This document shows, piece after piece, positions 46,124-56,315 of a stretch of 64,000 nucleotides of DNA. The stretch spans positions 1,178,001 to 1,242,000 of the forward strand of contig CP121470.1 of assembly GCA_030919125.1 (NCBI GenBank). The letters are read 5' to 3'. The notes under the pieces were generated by a model that had not been told where the DNA came from, searched no databases, and saw only the letters and a program-made list of their open reading frames with translations. Origin of the DNA: Methanoregula sp. SKADARSKE-2. Its GTDB lineage: Archaea; Halobacteriota; Methanomicrobia; Methanomicrobiales; Methanospirillaceae. Position numbers and translations under genes: made by a program. Positions within the stretch are counted from its first letter, which is position 1. The number at the start of each line of letters is the position of its first letter.

Positions 46124-46492
46124 TTAATGGCCCGGCTTCTTGTACACCTTCTCCGGGTCGAAGACTCTCGATCCGACAACTTCGCCGTCAAGGGTCCGGT
46201 AGAAGCAGGAGATGTACCCGGTGTGGCAGGCAGCGCCGGTCTGTTCGACTTCGTAGAGGAGGCAGTCCTCATCACAATCGGTAAGGATCCGTACCACCCT
46301 CTGGAAGTGACCGCTCTCCTCCCCTTTCTTCCAGAGTTTCTTCCTGCTCCTGCTGTAATAGTGGGCAAAACCGGTCTTTCGGGTGAGCCGGACTGCCTCT
46401 TCATTCGCGTACGCCATCATCAGGAGATCCAGGGACTTTGCATCCTGGACAATGACCGGGATCAAACCATCGACAAATTTCAGGTTCAGCAT
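46124..46492 (-). CDS. hisI: Phosphoribosyl-AMP cyclohydrolase (histidine biosynthesis step 3)
   Basis: The 122-residue product starts [20 protein letters not shown] and has [40 protein letters not shown] and the metal-binding [19 protein letters not shown] with three Cys. It is the monofunctional HisI. HisE is encoded separately 38 kb away in this window. The start lies two bases from the stop of the peptidase gene upstream on the same strand. Confidence 0.93.
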   Translation of the reverse strand: MLNLKFVDGLIPVIVQDAKSLDLLMMAYANEEAVRLTRKTGFAHYYSRSRKKLWKKGEESGHFQRVVRILTDCDEDCLLYEVEQTGAACHTGYISCFYRTLDGEVVGSRVFDPEKVYKKPGH

Positions 46493-46493
46493 A

Positions 46494-47657
46494 TTATGTA
46501 CCCCGAATGAAGAGAGTGGTGATCGCAAGGAGGAGGTCCCCAAAGACGATCGCGGTGACAAGGCCTGCGGTTATCGGGACGATGAACGGGACCGCGTAGG
46601 AGATCCAGACGGTCCCGGCCTTTTTGTACATCGCCAGTTCGTGCGTATGGTCCTCGGGATGTTCGCGGAGATCCTTGGTATAGACCCGGCCCACCCCAAT
46701 AACCATCCTGCGGAGCGAATCGGAAAAGCCGATGAACTTCCGGCTGATCGTGCCCTTGTTCTCCTCGAAATCCTCCATGACAAACCCCCACGACTCCTGG
46801 ATCCTGTCTCCTCTGACCGGGAACCCGGAGAACAGGTACATCAGCGGGGCCCGGTTCCCCTTCACGATATTGATGATGAAGAGGGCAACCGGAGCAACGA
46901 GGTTGAGGATCAGGGCATTGATCAGTACCGAGAACGGGAGGAACCCAAGCGGGGGCATATACAGGAGGGGCGTGATGGGAAAGACCGGGACGCAGAACGC
47001 GAGGAGGATGAGCGCCCATGCGTCTGCCCCGCCAAAGAGGTGCATCTTCCCGAAGATGGAGAATACCCCGCAGAAGACTGAGGAGAAAAGGATAACAAAC
47101 GCCGCTGTTCCCCATCCCCCGGAAAAGAGCATAATTACCGAGGTTATGGCAAAGATGATGATGATGATGATGATTAAGACAAAGTACCATCTGCCCAGGG
47201 TATCGGCAATGGTTGCCTCCCGCGGTCTCCGTCCTGGTTTTGTTCTCCCTTCCGGTTTTTTTGTGTACTCGATATAGGTGACATAGCCGAAGAGGCCGGC
47301 AAACATAGCATACCACGGGAGTATCGCGAGATTGAACTTCGAAAGGATGATCCATGCAAGATCAGGGAGGATAAGGACGATGGCGAGCCACGCGAAGTTG
47401 AAACGGTCGGTCACTTCGCGGCAATCGAGGTAGTTGACGTAGAGGAAAGTGGCAACGAGGGCAAGAAACCCTGCGATAAGACTGGGGTTCGAGGTCTTCT
47501 CGTACAGAAACCACGCAGTAGCGGGGATCCCGACAATGAGCATGGGGTACCAGGTCCGGAACGGAACCCTGCGGTCTTTGACATCGAGAGAGGATGCATA
47601 GATCAGGGTGGCAAGGACCGCTACCGCCGAGATCACCATCGGGTATAAGATCTCCAT
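46494..47657 (-). CDS. A24-family prepilin/preflagellin peptidase (large form)
   Basis: The 387-residue membrane protein has two catalytic aspartate regions: [11 protein letters not shown] (Asp25/Asp28 at the end of helix one) and the [10 protein letters not shown] motif (Asp212, GxGD-like). About ten hydrophobic segments are present. It processes signal peptides of type IV pilin-like proteins. A run of seven isoleucines (162-168) is encoded by perfect ATC repeats. It lies immediately upstream of an IS element and the pilus ATPase genes, which supports a pilus role. Confidence 0.85.
   Translation of the reverse strand: MEILYPMVISAVAVLATLIYASSLDVKDRRVPFRTWYPMLIVGIPATAWFLYEKTSNPSLIAGFLALVATFLYVNYLDCREVTDRFNFAWLAIVLILPDLAWIILSKFNLAILPWYAMFAGLFGYVTYIEYTKKPEGRTKPGRRPREATIADTLGRWYFVLIIIIIIIFAITSVIMLFSGGWGTAAFVILFSSVFCGVFSIFGKMHLFGGADAWALILLAFCVPVFPITPLLYMPPLGFLPFSVLINALILNLVAPVALFIINIVKGNRAPLMYLFSGFPVRGDRIQESWGFVMEDFEENKGTISRKFIGFSDSLRRMVIGVGRVYTKDLREHPEDHTHELAMYKKAGTVWISYAVPFIVPITAGLVTAIVFGDLLLAITTLFIRGT
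47154..47174 (-). repeat. Seven-copy trinucleotide repeat inside the peptidase gene
   Basis: GAT occurs seven times in tandem on the plus strand, read as ATC (Ile) codons within a transmembrane helix. Such a run is prone to whole-codon length change without frameshift. Confidence 0.8.
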
Positions 47658-47726
47658 GAATCCAATAGTTTTTTCTGGACGCCCTTAAGTAAGTGGCTGT
47701 AAAGAACCCGGCTAAAAAAAGTTGGA

Positions 47727-47750
47727 CTCCGGACATTTTAATGTCCGGAG
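47727..47750. repeat. Perfect 11-base palindrome overlapping the transposase start
   Basis: CTCCGGACATT and AATGTCCGGAG are separated by two T. The ATG at 47741 is in the right arm. It may be an end of the mobile element, a translational regulator hairpin, or a terminator; no copy is seen at the other side of the element. Confidence 0.45.
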
Positions 47751-48707
47751 AGAATACTGTCCTATCCCGAAATCATTTGACATCAGATGTAAATACCGAT
47801 TTGAGCAACTTATCGAATGGGGCTATCCAGAGGATCATTCAGCAATGTGTCAATGATAAACCCGTTGTTGAGATTGCCCGGTATTTCCAGATTACCCGTC
47901 AACGAGTGTATCAGTTCATCAACCCGTTCAGAGAATCGGGGGAATATCCGGTACTCAGGCAATCTGGAAGAAAGCCCCAAGCCATCGATGATCGAGCAGA
48001 AGAGTTGATCCTCGCAACCTATCAATCCAACAACATTGGTCCAATCCATCTGGAGAAGAAGAGTGAGGAAACACACGGGATCCATATCCCGCATAATCGA
48101 ATCTATCGGGTATTGTTGAACCACGGTCTGGTGGAGATCAACATGAAAAAACGGCAACAGCGGAAATATGTTCGGTATGAACATACTCATTCCATGTCGA
48201 TGGGGCAGGGAGACTGGAAAGAGTTCGAACTTAAAGGATCGAAGAAATGGCTGATCGCATTCATGGATGATTCATCCCGCCTCATCACCTGCTACGGGGT
48301 ATTCGATTCTCCAACTACCGAGAACACTCTCACGGTGCTGAATCAGGGATTCCAGATGTACGGTACGCCCCGCAAGATCCTCACTGACAACAGTACACAA
48401 TTCGTTTCAGCTCGGAACCGTGAACAGGCCCATCATAAATTCGGAGAGTTCCTTGTTCATCACAACATAAAACCCATCCCAACCAGGATAAAACACCCTC
48501 AAACGAACGGCAAAATTGAACGGTTCTTCGGAGAAGTCGAACGAAGGATCGCGAAGTTCGGTTCTGTCGATAAAATTCTTCACTGGCACAATGTCATCAA
48601 ACCTCACATGAGTGAGTCTCGATTTCGATGAGCCTTATAACGCATTCTGGTACCGTCTACCCCAGGAGAGGATTCTGAAATATGCGCAGAAATGGTTATA
48701 TGTGTAA
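47741..48707 (+). mobile_element. IS481-type element with transposase inactivated by a 4-base tandem duplication
   Basis: The transposase has an N-terminal HTH (DKPVVEIARYFQITRQRVYQ) and the DDE core: GDWKEFELKG (D1), ILTDNSTQFVSARN (D2) and KIERFFGEVERR (E). From ATG 47741 the frame ends at TGA 48631, after HMSESRFR. In the frame shifted by one, LDFDEPYNAFWYRLPQERIL, then KYAQKWLYV continues to TAA 48707. GAGT is repeated at 48610-48617 and removing one copy restores the family C-terminus. It stands between the prepilin peptidase and the pilus ATPase. Exact element ends are not clear; an ATCACAAAA/TTTTGTGAT inverted repeat lies at 48722-48772. Confidence 0.8.
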
Positions 48708-48822
48708 AATCAATTCGGGATATCACAAAAAAAGTATTTTACAAATACGAACCGGAACTGGATTTTGTGATGTTTCAGCGGTGTGACGTCTGAAAGACGA
48801 GGAAGACGGCTCGCAGGACGAG

Positions 48823-50980
48823 ATGGACTCGATCCTGAAGGGGATCAAAAAACCCGAAAAAAGAGCCGAGCCGGAGAGGATGTCCGACTCTGCCAATGAA
48901 CAGGAGGGATCATCCCTCCCGGTGGCGAATCCGGAGCAGCCTCATCAGTCGGGAGATCTCTGCGAGCTTATCAAAAAACTCGGCCAGACCAGTAAGCGAA
49001 AGAGATTCCGCAGCGTACAGGTGGTCCTCGCTGGTACAGATGAACCTCCCCCCCCTGTATCACACGAAATCCCGGTTTCTGCCGATTTTGACGATCTTCT
49101 CGAGGAAATAACCGTTGCTCCGGAAGGTGCGGGGGACGGGGGGATGGCATTAGTTGAACTGCCCGCGATCCGAAACGAGCCTCAGATCGAGTCTGGCAAC
49201 CCCGATGCCACCAGGATTGTTGGAATCCCCAACGAGGATCCCAAGGCTGCAATCCGCAAAAACGGGTTATTCGAAAAAGCTGCGGTCCAGCCGGATCCAG
49301 TCCCTGATGACGATGGGAGTGGGAGGATCATCCCGAAAGACCAGATATCCGATCTCTCCGGTCTGATCCCTCAGGGGGCGACGTCCAAGTTCGATGAGAT
49401 CCAGCTTCCCGGGAGGGTGAAGGCGTTCGGGACGATGGGTCCTGAATCCCTTCATCAGGACCTGGATGAGATTTTCCGGCGGGAGTTCCCGACTGCCGGG
49501 TTCAAGGATCTCGAGATGGAGGACGGGGTTGGTGAGACGAAAGAGAAAACCCTTGCCGCACCCTGGCGGTTCAGCCTCTCCTCGTTTTTCAGGGTAGTCC
49601 ATCAGGAGACTGAGGAATATTCCCCCGCAGAACACGGCCCCCTTCTCGATCTCTCGTTCGATCCCAAACCCGGCCTCGAAGAGAGGGAGCTGTATCCTGT
49701 CAACGAGCCCTATGCGTACGTTCGGATAACCTACGATCACTCCTCCCACGAATACACGTACCATCTCCTCGAACCGATCCTCACCGACCCCGAAAAAGAT
49801 CTGTTAAAAGAGGTCAAGGAACGACTTTTCGAAACGCTCGATATCAATACCAGGGATCTCTCCAGAGAAGAGGCAGAGCAGAAACTCCGGAACGCGGCCG
49901 ACGAGATTATGCGTGATTTCGGGATCCGCCTCACCCCCTCCCAGCGCGAGAGGGTCCTCTATACACTGCATAAGGATTTTTTGGGAAACGGGCTGATCGA
50001 TGCGATCATGCAGGACAAATATATCGAGGATATCTCCTGCGACGGGGTCAACACCCCGATATTTGCCTTCCATGCCAGTTATGAATCGATGAAGACGACG
50101 CTTTCCTACTGGAATGCGGAAGAGCTCGATTCGTTTGTCACAAAACTCGCCCAGCGGGCAGGAAAATACATCTCGATTGCTGAACCCATCCTCGATGCAA
50201 CCATGCAGGATGGCTCCCGTATCCAGATGACCCTGGGCAAGGAGGTGACAGCTCACGGTTCAACCTTCACCATCCGTAAGTTCAAGAATGAACCGATCAC
50301 CCCCACCAACCTTATCGAATGGCGTACGTTTGCCCCGTTATCGATCGCATACATCTGGCTCTGTGTCGAGAACGGGAGATCCGTGATCTTCGCTGGAGGA
50401 ACGGCTTCCGGAAAGACGACAGCGCTGAATGCCATCTCACTCTTCATACCCCCGATGGCAAAGGTGGTCTCGCTCGAAGACACCCGTGAGCTGAAGCTCC
50501 CGCACCCGAACTGGATCCCCAGTATTACCCGGGATTCTTTCGATACCGCCGGAAGAGGGGAGATCGCCATGAACGACCTCCTCCGGGCGGCGATGCGGCA
50601 GAGGCCGGAATATATCATCGTAGGTGAGGTTCGTGGTAAGGAGTGCCAGACGCTCTTCCAGGCGATGAGCACCGGCCATGTCACGTACTCAACAACCCAC
50701 GCCGATTCGGTTGCAAGTGTTGTCCACCGTATCGAGAACCCCCCATGGACGTCCCGCGGAATATGCTCTCCGCTCTCGATTTCATCTGCATCCAGGTCCA
50801 GGCAAGGGTCGGGGGCAAACGGATCCGGAGGAACAAGCAGATCGTCGAGATTCTCGATATCGACCCACGGACGAACGAACACATTACCGACGAGGTCTTC
50901 GGGTGGCGTTCAGCAACGGATGAGATCAATTATTCCGGCAAATCCTACCTCCTTGAAGGGATCATGGAGGCAAAGGAGGA
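48823..50980 (+). pseudogene. Type IV pilus/type II secretion ATPase (GspE/TadA family) with a frameshift
   Basis: The protein has a long variable N-terminus (residues about 1-280, low complexity) followed by the GspE core: PYAYVRITYDHSSHEYTYHL, DISCDGVNTPIFAFHASYES, Walker A FAGGTASGKTTALN, VVSLEDTRELKLPH, the Walker B region PEYIIVGEVRGKE and STTHADSVASVVHRIENP. At the C-run 50739-50744 the frame changes; the next frame continues MDVPRNMLSALDFICIQVQA, then NKQIVEILDIDPRTNEHITD, FLLE-like SYLLEGIMEAK. The normal C-terminal tail is lost and a TadC fragment begins at about 50980. The upstream frame is open to 48787, but the IS interrupts the region, so the true start is uncertain. Confidence 0.75.
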
Positions 50981-51516
50981 TCGATGCGAGTCTCCCGTAT
51001 GCGATACATTACATCACCTCCATGTCTACTGCCGGGATCACTCCTGAGGAGATCTTCCGCCTTCTGGGGGATAGCCCCGTTTACGGGAAGAGTTCGGTGG
51101 AGGCCCGGTACATTGCGCGGGAGATCGATCTCTTTGGAAGGGACCTGATCGATGCCCTCCGGCTGGTCTCGGCAAGCACCCCGAGCAGGCGGATGAAGGA
51201 GTTCCTTCAGGGTGCGATGGCCAGTATCTCCAGCGGGGGGAACCTCACGGAATACTTCCGGTCGAAGGCCTCCCAGTACGCAATCGAGAACCGGCAGGCC
51301 CAGAAGTTATTCCTGGATACCCTTGGTTTCATCGCTGAATCCTATGTAACGGCAATGGTTGCAGGAACGCTCTTTTTCATTATCCTCCAGTCGATCATGT
51401 CGGTCCTTTCCGGGGCTAACCGGCCCATCTTCCTCTGTGCGATCGTGTACATCCTGATCCCGCTGGGGAGTGTCATCTTTATCATCCTGATCCGTTCCAT
51501 GACCCCGGAGGCCTGA
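50981..51516 (+). pseudogene. TadC/GspF-like pilus assembly membrane protein, N-terminally truncated and fused to the ATPase
   Basis: The frame of the first half of the ATPase resumes at RRIDASLPYAIHYITSMSTA, then PEEIFRLLGDSPVYGKSSVE, REIDLFGRDLIDALRLVSAS, and two terminal helices (YVTAMVAGTLFFIILQSIMS; IFLCAIVYILIPLGSVIFII). This is the second half of a TadC-type protein. Its first 100 or so residues and start codon are absent, so a deletion has joined it to the ATPase C-terminus near 50965-50982. Functional assembly machinery is unlikely from this copy. Confidence 0.7.
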
Positions 51517-51526
51517 AGATGGCTTT

Positions 51527-52531
51527 TTGGGAACGGTTCCGCGGGATACTCAACCGGGGGGACCCGAGAGCCCGGGGCTCTTAAAGCCTCCCGGGATGAC
51601 CGGGGCCGAGGAGGAGGCTTTCGAGATCACCCGTAAACTGGAACGGGAGCGCCAGATCCGAGAGGGGATCGGCCGGTTCCTAAAACATCCGGTACTGGTC
51701 CTCACAGAAAGGCCTGCCCATATCCTGATCGTCTGTATACCCCTCTCGCTGATCGTTTTCGTCGGGGGGTTCGTTGCCATGATAAGATCGTACGGGATCC
51801 AGGTCCTCTTCAATTCAACCGTGGTTGATGATTTTGCGGTTTTTGCGGTCCTGATATCCATTGTCCTGGTTGCAATCCTCGAACTGCAGGAGAACCGGCG
51901 GGTCAAACACCTGGAGAATGCCCTCCCCAACTTCTTCCGCGATCTCGCCGGCATGAACGCTTCCGGCCTGACGCTTCCTCATGCGGTCCATCTTGTTGCC
52001 GGTGCAGAATACGGGACACTCACCCCGCACATCAGGAGACTGGATAATGAGATATCATGGGGCGTTGGTTTTGGAGAGGCGATCTACCGATTCGGTAGAG
52101 GTCTTGGAACTCCGCTTGCGGACCGGAGCGTGGATCTCATTGCAAAAGCAAGCAAGGCCGGCGGGGATATCAGCCTCGTCCTCCGTGCTGCAGCCGATGC
52201 CACCTTCGAGGTCGTGAGCCTTGGATCCGAACGAGAGAAGAACATGATCATTTACGTCGTCATCGTTCTCGTATCGTTTGGAGTCTTCCTCTTCGTTATC
52301 GCGATTCTCGTATCCACATTCCTGATATCCATGGCCACTGCCGGGGCTGCGGCCTCGGCATCGGGTGCCCAGGGTTTTATGGGAGAGATCGATATCAACA
52401 CCTATAAACGGTTATTTACCCACGTCGCACTGCTCCAGGGGCTCTTCTCCGGTCTCGTTGCCGGCCAGATGGGTGATGCCCGGTTCATTGCAGGGCTGAA
52501 GTACTCGGCGTTGATGCTCCTCACCGCATGA
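51527..52531 (+). CDS. Second TadC/GspF-like pilus assembly membrane protein
   Basis: The protein carries the membrane anchor (two helices near residues 60-120: HILIVCIPLSLIVFVGGFVA; VDDFAVFAVLISIVLVAILE), the cytoplasmic GspF bundle (ENALPNFFRDLAGMNASGLT, GVGFGEAIYRFGRG, DLIAKASKAGGDISLVLRAA) and terminal helices. A clean ATG at 51519 opens MAFWERFRGILNRGDPRARG in another frame, which then stops; the long frame starts only with TTG 51527. One base difference near 51560-51590 would join them. The rest of the gene appears intact. Confidence 0.75.
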   Translation: MGTVPRDTQPGGPESPGLLKPPGMTGAEEEAFEITRKLERERQIREGIGRFLKHPVLVLTERPAHILIVCIPLSLIVFVGGFVAMIRSYGIQVLFNSTVVDDFAVFAVLISIVLVAILELQENRRVKHLENALPNFFRDLAGMNASGLTLPHAVHLVAGAEYGTLTPHIRRLDNEISWGVGFGEAIYRFGRGLGTPLADRSVDLIAKASKAGGDISLVLRAAADATFEVVSLGSEREKNMIIYVVIVLVSFGVFLFVIAILVSTFLISMATAGAAASASGAQGFMGEIDINTYKRLFTHVALLQGLFSGLVAGQMGDARFIAGLKYSALMLLTA

Positions 52532-52616
52532 GTGGCATTCAGGTTCTTCATTTAAAAGAGCCGGTCAAAACAGAACAAAAACAGAATTTATGAAGAGATC
52601 AAAACCTGAAATCTTC

Positions 52617-52922
52617 TCAGGAGATATTTTCAATATTATACCCTTTCAACGAGAGGAGTTCCTTGACTCTTTCGCGGTGGTTGCCCTGAAGTTCTATGGA
52701 GTTTCCCTTAACGGTTCCGCCACAGGCAAGTTTGCTTTTCATAAATTTTGAGAGATCTTCAAGATCGATATCAGTCGGATCGAGCCCTTCGATGACGGTA
52801 ACCTCTTTTCCGTACCGCCGTTTGTTCACCTTAACATTGATCCGCTGCTGTTCTTTTGCAACTTCCTCACAAATACATAATTCCTTTGGAAGTCCACACG
52901 TCGGGCAAATCCCACCAATCAT
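52617..52922 (-). CDS. Translation initiation factor aIF1 (SUI1)
   Basis: The 101-residue protein has an N-terminal zinc-ribbon-like [13 protein letters not shown] followed by the SUI1 fold ([20 protein letters not shown], then [20 protein letters not shown]). It is the archaeal homologue of eIF1, acting in start-codon selection on the small ribosomal subunit. Confidence 0.95.
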   Translation of the reverse strand: MIGGICPTCGLPKELCICEEVAKEQQRINVKVNKRRYGKEVTVIEGLDPTDIDLEDLSKFMKSKLACGGTVKGNSIELQGNHRERVKELLSLKGYNIENIS

Positions 52923-53109
52923 TACATGTATTTTTACGGTTCTGTTTATTTATTACTTGGCATGGAATGGGAAGATTTCACGTTTTTTCTCAAATTTCAG
53001 CGAATTTTAAAATACGCTGGATCGTTTTTCCCCGGAATTTGCAGAGATTATTTTTATGATGAGCAGAAGAGAACCTGTTTTTAGTATCTGCGCATATCAG
53101 TACACGAAT

Positions 53110-54552
53110 ATGTCCGTTCTGGTCCTTGGTACTGCCTCTCATGTAGGAAAGAGCACTACGGTTGCAGCCATCTGTCGCTGCCTGGTCCGGAGAGGAATCT
53201 GTGTTGCGCCGTTCAAATCCCAGAATATGAGCCTCAACTCCTATGTGACGCCGGAGGGGGGGGAGATGGGGATTGCCCAGGCAATGCAGGCGAGGGCTGC
53301 AAAGATCCCTCCCCATACCGATATGAATCCGGTCCTCCTGAAGCCTAAGGGGGAGAGTACCTCCCAGATTGTCCTCTGCGGCAGGCCCTACAAGGACGTT
53401 CACATTACCGGATATTACCAGGAGACGCCGGAACTCCTCGCCCGGGCCCTTCAGTCATATCAGAGACTCGTCTCCCGCTATGGCCACGTGGTTTCCGAAG
53501 GGGCCGGGGGTGCTGCCGAGATCAACCTCTACGACCGTGATATTGCCAATACCGGGCTCGCCCGTTCCCTGAAAGTACCGGTGATTCTGGTTGCTGATAT
53601 CGAACGGGGCGGGGTGTTTGGACAGCTCGTTGGTACGATATCCCTCCTGCCGGAAGACATCCGCCCTCTGGTAAAAGGGATCATTATCAATAAGTTTCGG
53701 GGCGATCCCTCGATCTTTCTTCCGGGAATCCGGCAAATTGAAGAGCTTACCGGGGTGCCGGTCCTTGGGGTACTGCCCCACTTCTCCCTTCCTCTCCCCA
53801 GTGAGGATTCGCTCTCAATCGGCGATAAAAGAACCCGTCTGGAGGGAGTAAGGATCGCAGTCATTCGCCTTCCCCGGATATCCAATTTTACCGATTTTGA
53901 ACTGCTCGAACAGTACGCCTCCGTGGAATATGTCCCGCCTGGACAACCGTTAGGGGAGTACGATTGCATCATCATCCCCGGGACAAAGAACACGATCGAG
54001 GATCTGGCAGCAGTACAGGAGACCGGGACCGGCCGGATGATCTGCGAGGCCTATGCCCGGGGAATTCCGGTTATCGGCATCTGCGGCGGGTACCAGATGC
54101 TGGGAAAACGCCTGATCGATGACGGCTTTGAGTCGGTCGCCGGCGTTTACAGGGGTCTTGGATTACTCGATGGCGTCACCCGGTTCGTTTCCTATGAAAA
54201 GAGAACCACCCAGGTGACCCGGAACGCATCTCCGGTAGAACCCATCCTTTCGGGAATGGGCGAAGTCTCCGGCTACGAAATTCACATGGGGGTAACTGAT
54301 CCGGGGAAGGACCGGGAAGCCCTGTGGGGGGATGGGCAGGTGACGGATGACGGCCTTGTTTTCGGCACGTATATGCATGGCATCTTCCTCAACCCTTCTG
54401 CGGTAAATGCCCTTCTCTTGTATCTTTACGGGAAAAAAGGGCGGAATTTTGAACCGATTCCGATGACCGTATCCGATCCCTACGAAGAGCTGGCCGATCT
54501 CTTCGAACAACACATCGATATGGACGCCATCGAGAGGCTCGTGAGTTCGTAG
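53110..54552 (+). CDS. cobQ: Cobyric acid synthase (glutamine-hydrolysing)
   Basis: CobQ/CbiP amidates four carboxyls of adenosyl-cobyrinic acid a,c-diamide during B12 synthesis. The 480-residue protein starts [16 protein letters not shown] (P-loop-like, DTBS fold) and has [35 protein letters not shown], and a class I amidotransferase domain with the nucleophile in [11 protein letters not shown] and the His of TYMHGIF. An upstream extension of 18 residues is open but not conserved. No other cobalamin gene is adjacent. Confidence 0.94.
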   Translation: MSVLVLGTASHVGKSTTVAAICRCLVRRGICVAPFKSQNMSLNSYVTPEGGEMGIAQAMQARAAKIPPHTDMNPVLLKPKGESTSQIVLCGRPYKDVHITGYYQETPELLARALQSYQRLVSRYGHVVSEGAGGAAEINLYDRDIANTGLARSLKVPVILVADIERGGVFGQLVGTISLLPEDIRPLVKGIIINKFRGDPSIFLPGIRQIEELTGVPVLGVLPHFSLPLPSEDSLSIGDKRTRLEGVRIAVIRLPRISNFTDFELLEQYASVEYVPPGQPLGEYDCIIIPGTKNTIEDLAAVQETGTGRMICEAYARGIPVIGICGGYQMLGKRLIDDGFESVAGVYRGLGLLDGVTRFVSYEKRTTQVTRNASPVEPILSGMGEVSGYEIHMGVTDPGKDREALWGDGQVTDDGLVFGTYMHGIFLNPSAVNALLLYLYGKKGRNFEPIPMTVSDPYEELADLFEQHIDMDAIERLVSS

Positions 54553-54597
54553 GGTATATCCCCCACCATCCATCAGGGTAAGTGATCTTTCGCGCTC

Positions 54598-54864
54598 TTA
54601 ACCGATAATACTGGTAATGCTGTGGAAGCCCTCGCCCTGACGATCGGCGCATCGTACCGACTCCACCCGGGCGAGATCCACCCTCTCCGTCACCCTGCAT
54701 CTTGAACAGTAGGCAAGGGAGGGGGATTTTACCCATTTTCCCTGCACGGAGAACTCCCGGCAATGGATGCAGAGAGCGCAGTGATCGACTGGTTCCTTCT
54801 TCTCCGGCCTGCACTGCACTCTCCCTTTTGTCAGAGGCAGGACTCTGATATCTTCGTCGCTCAT
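54598..54864 (-). CDS. Small Cys-rich putative zinc-binding protein
   Basis: The 88-residue product has DHCALCIHCREFSVQG and LAYCSRCRVTERVDLARVES. The pairs C-x2-C and C-x2-C are separated by about 20 residues, a zinc-ribbon arrangement, with a further Cys between. No family is recognised. It is convergent with cobQ and about 45 bases from its end. Confidence 0.6.
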   Translation of the reverse strand: MSDEDIRVLPLTKGRVQCRPEKKEPVDHCALCIHCREFSVQGKWVKSPSLAYCSRCRVTERVDLARVESVRCADRQGEGFHSITSIIG

Positions 54865-55062
54865 AGGAATTCCCGGTTTATCTCATATCGTCCTCCGGTA
54901 TTAAATTTCTGCCGCAAGGGGTGAGATCCAGGAGATCACGGTTCATACCCTCATCAAAAGGATTTTGTTTTGAGAAAAAACATGAAGATAACCTTCCGGT
55001 CGTATCCGCACGTGGAAAAAAGAGCACTATGGTTAAAACGATCGAGCGCCTAAACTCCTGCC

Positions 55063-56241
55063 ATGAAGGTGTGTATCATGTGCGGCGGGGAGGGGACCCG
55101 TCTCCGGCCGCTCACATTCGAACGGCCGAAGCCCTGCATCCCCATTGTCAACCGACCATCCATCCAGCACCTCGTCTCACACCTGTCGAACCTTGGTTTC
55201 CGGGAAGTGGTCCTCACTCTGGGGTATATGGGAGATGCCATCGAGGAGGCACTGGGTGACGGGTCGCTCTTTGGCATAGATATCACCTATGTCCACGAGA
55301 GAGTGAAGCTCGGTACTGCGGGCAGCGTCAAAAACGCGCAACAATTTCTTGACGGGCAGGACTTTCTCGTTGTCGGCGGGGACCACATCACCGACCTCAA
55401 TGTCCTTGAATTCTACCGGACCCATAAAACCGGGGGAGCTGCGGTAACGATAGGCCTCATATCAATCGATGACCCGGGCGAGTACGGGATCGCCGAGATC
55501 GATGTCTCGTACGAGATCAAGCGGTTCAAGGAGAAACCGGCTCCGGGGGAGATCTTCTCCAACCTCGCAAGCACCGGGATGTACGTCTGCAGCCCGGAGA
55601 TCTTCGATCACATCCCCGCCGGGACAAAATATGACTTCGCACGTGATCTCTTTCCCAAGCTGATGGATGAGGGGCATGTCCTGAAAGGCTGGCTTGCCCG
55701 GGGCAACTGGACCGATGTCGGCAGCCCGCACTCCCTCCGCCAGGCCGAGCGGTGGAAACTCCAGGATATCTCGTTTACCGATATCATCGGGGATCTCTCC
55801 ATGGATGGCGCGCAGGTTCAGGGCCCCGTGCGGCTCGGGAACTCGATCACGCTCGGGAAGAATACAAAAGTCATCGGGCCTGTCGCTATCGGTCCCGGCG
55901 CAATTATCGGGGACAATGTTCTCATCGGCCCGTACACCAGCATCGGGGACAAGTGCATCATCAGGAACAATGTGAAGATCTTCTCCTCTTCACTTTACAA
56001 CCGGGTGATTGTCGGCGCGAACAGCACCATCTCCGGAAGCATCATTGACAATGATACGCATATCGGTGAGACGTGCAGTATCGAGAATGATACCGTGATC
56101 GGCCCCCGGGTGGTGCTCCGGGATCACGTGATTGTCCATTCGAAGACACGGCTCTGGCCCGAAGTTGTCATTCCGGATGGCACCATCGTTAAGGAACATG
56201 TGCTCAATGAGAAATTCGACCTTCGCTGCGAGGGCTCGTAA
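55063..56241 (+). CDS. Sugar-phosphate nucleotidyltransferase with left-handed beta-helix domain
   Basis: The 392-residue protein has the nucleotide-binding start CIMCGGEGTRLRPLTFERPK, the GDHITDLNV metal/sugar-phosphate region and a C-terminal hexapeptide-repeat domain (VIGPVAIGPGAIIGDNVLIG, then SIGDKCIIRNNVKIF). The arrangement fits archaeal mannose-1-phosphate guanylyltransferase or glucose-1-phosphate thymidylyl/uridylyltransferase. The substrate cannot be fixed from sequence. Likely supplies nucleotide sugars for surface glycans. Confidence 0.9.
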   Translation: MKVCIMCGGEGTRLRPLTFERPKPCIPIVNRPSIQHLVSHLSNLGFREVVLTLGYMGDAIEEALGDGSLFGIDITYVHERVKLGTAGSVKNAQQFLDGQDFLVVGGDHITDLNVLEFYRTHKTGGAAVTIGLISIDDPGEYGIAEIDVSYEIKRFKEKPAPGEIFSNLASTGMYVCSPEIFDHIPAGTKYDFARDLFPKLMDEGHVLKGWLARGNWTDVGSPHSLRQAERWKLQDISFTDIIGDLSMDGAQVQGPVRLGNSITLGKNTKVIGPVAIGPGAIIGDNVLIGPYTSIGDKCIIRNNVKIFSSSLYNRVIVGANSTISGSIIDNDTHIGETCSIENDTVIGPRVVLRDHVIVHSKTRLWPEVVIPDGTIVKEHVLNEKFDLRCEGS

Positions 56242-56273
56242 ACTTTTGCATTATTCAATCGATCTCCAATGAG

Positions 56274-56302
56274 GAGGCCTCCTATTCAAAAATGGAGGTC
56301 TC
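56274..56302. terminator. Bidirectional hairpin between convergent genes
   Basis: GAGGCCTCC and GGAGGTCTC form a 9-base stem with one G-T pair around an 11-base AT-rich loop. It lies between the 3' ends of the nucleotidyltransferase and CBS-ParB genes. The left arm itself contains the palindrome GGAGGCCTCC. Confidence 0.5.
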
Positions 56303-56315
56303 CCCGCAAAAGCGC

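Noticed and set aside
48608-48707. Programmed ribosomal frameshift in the transposase
   Set aside because: No slippery heptamer is present; the frame change is exactly explained by a GAGT tandem duplication.
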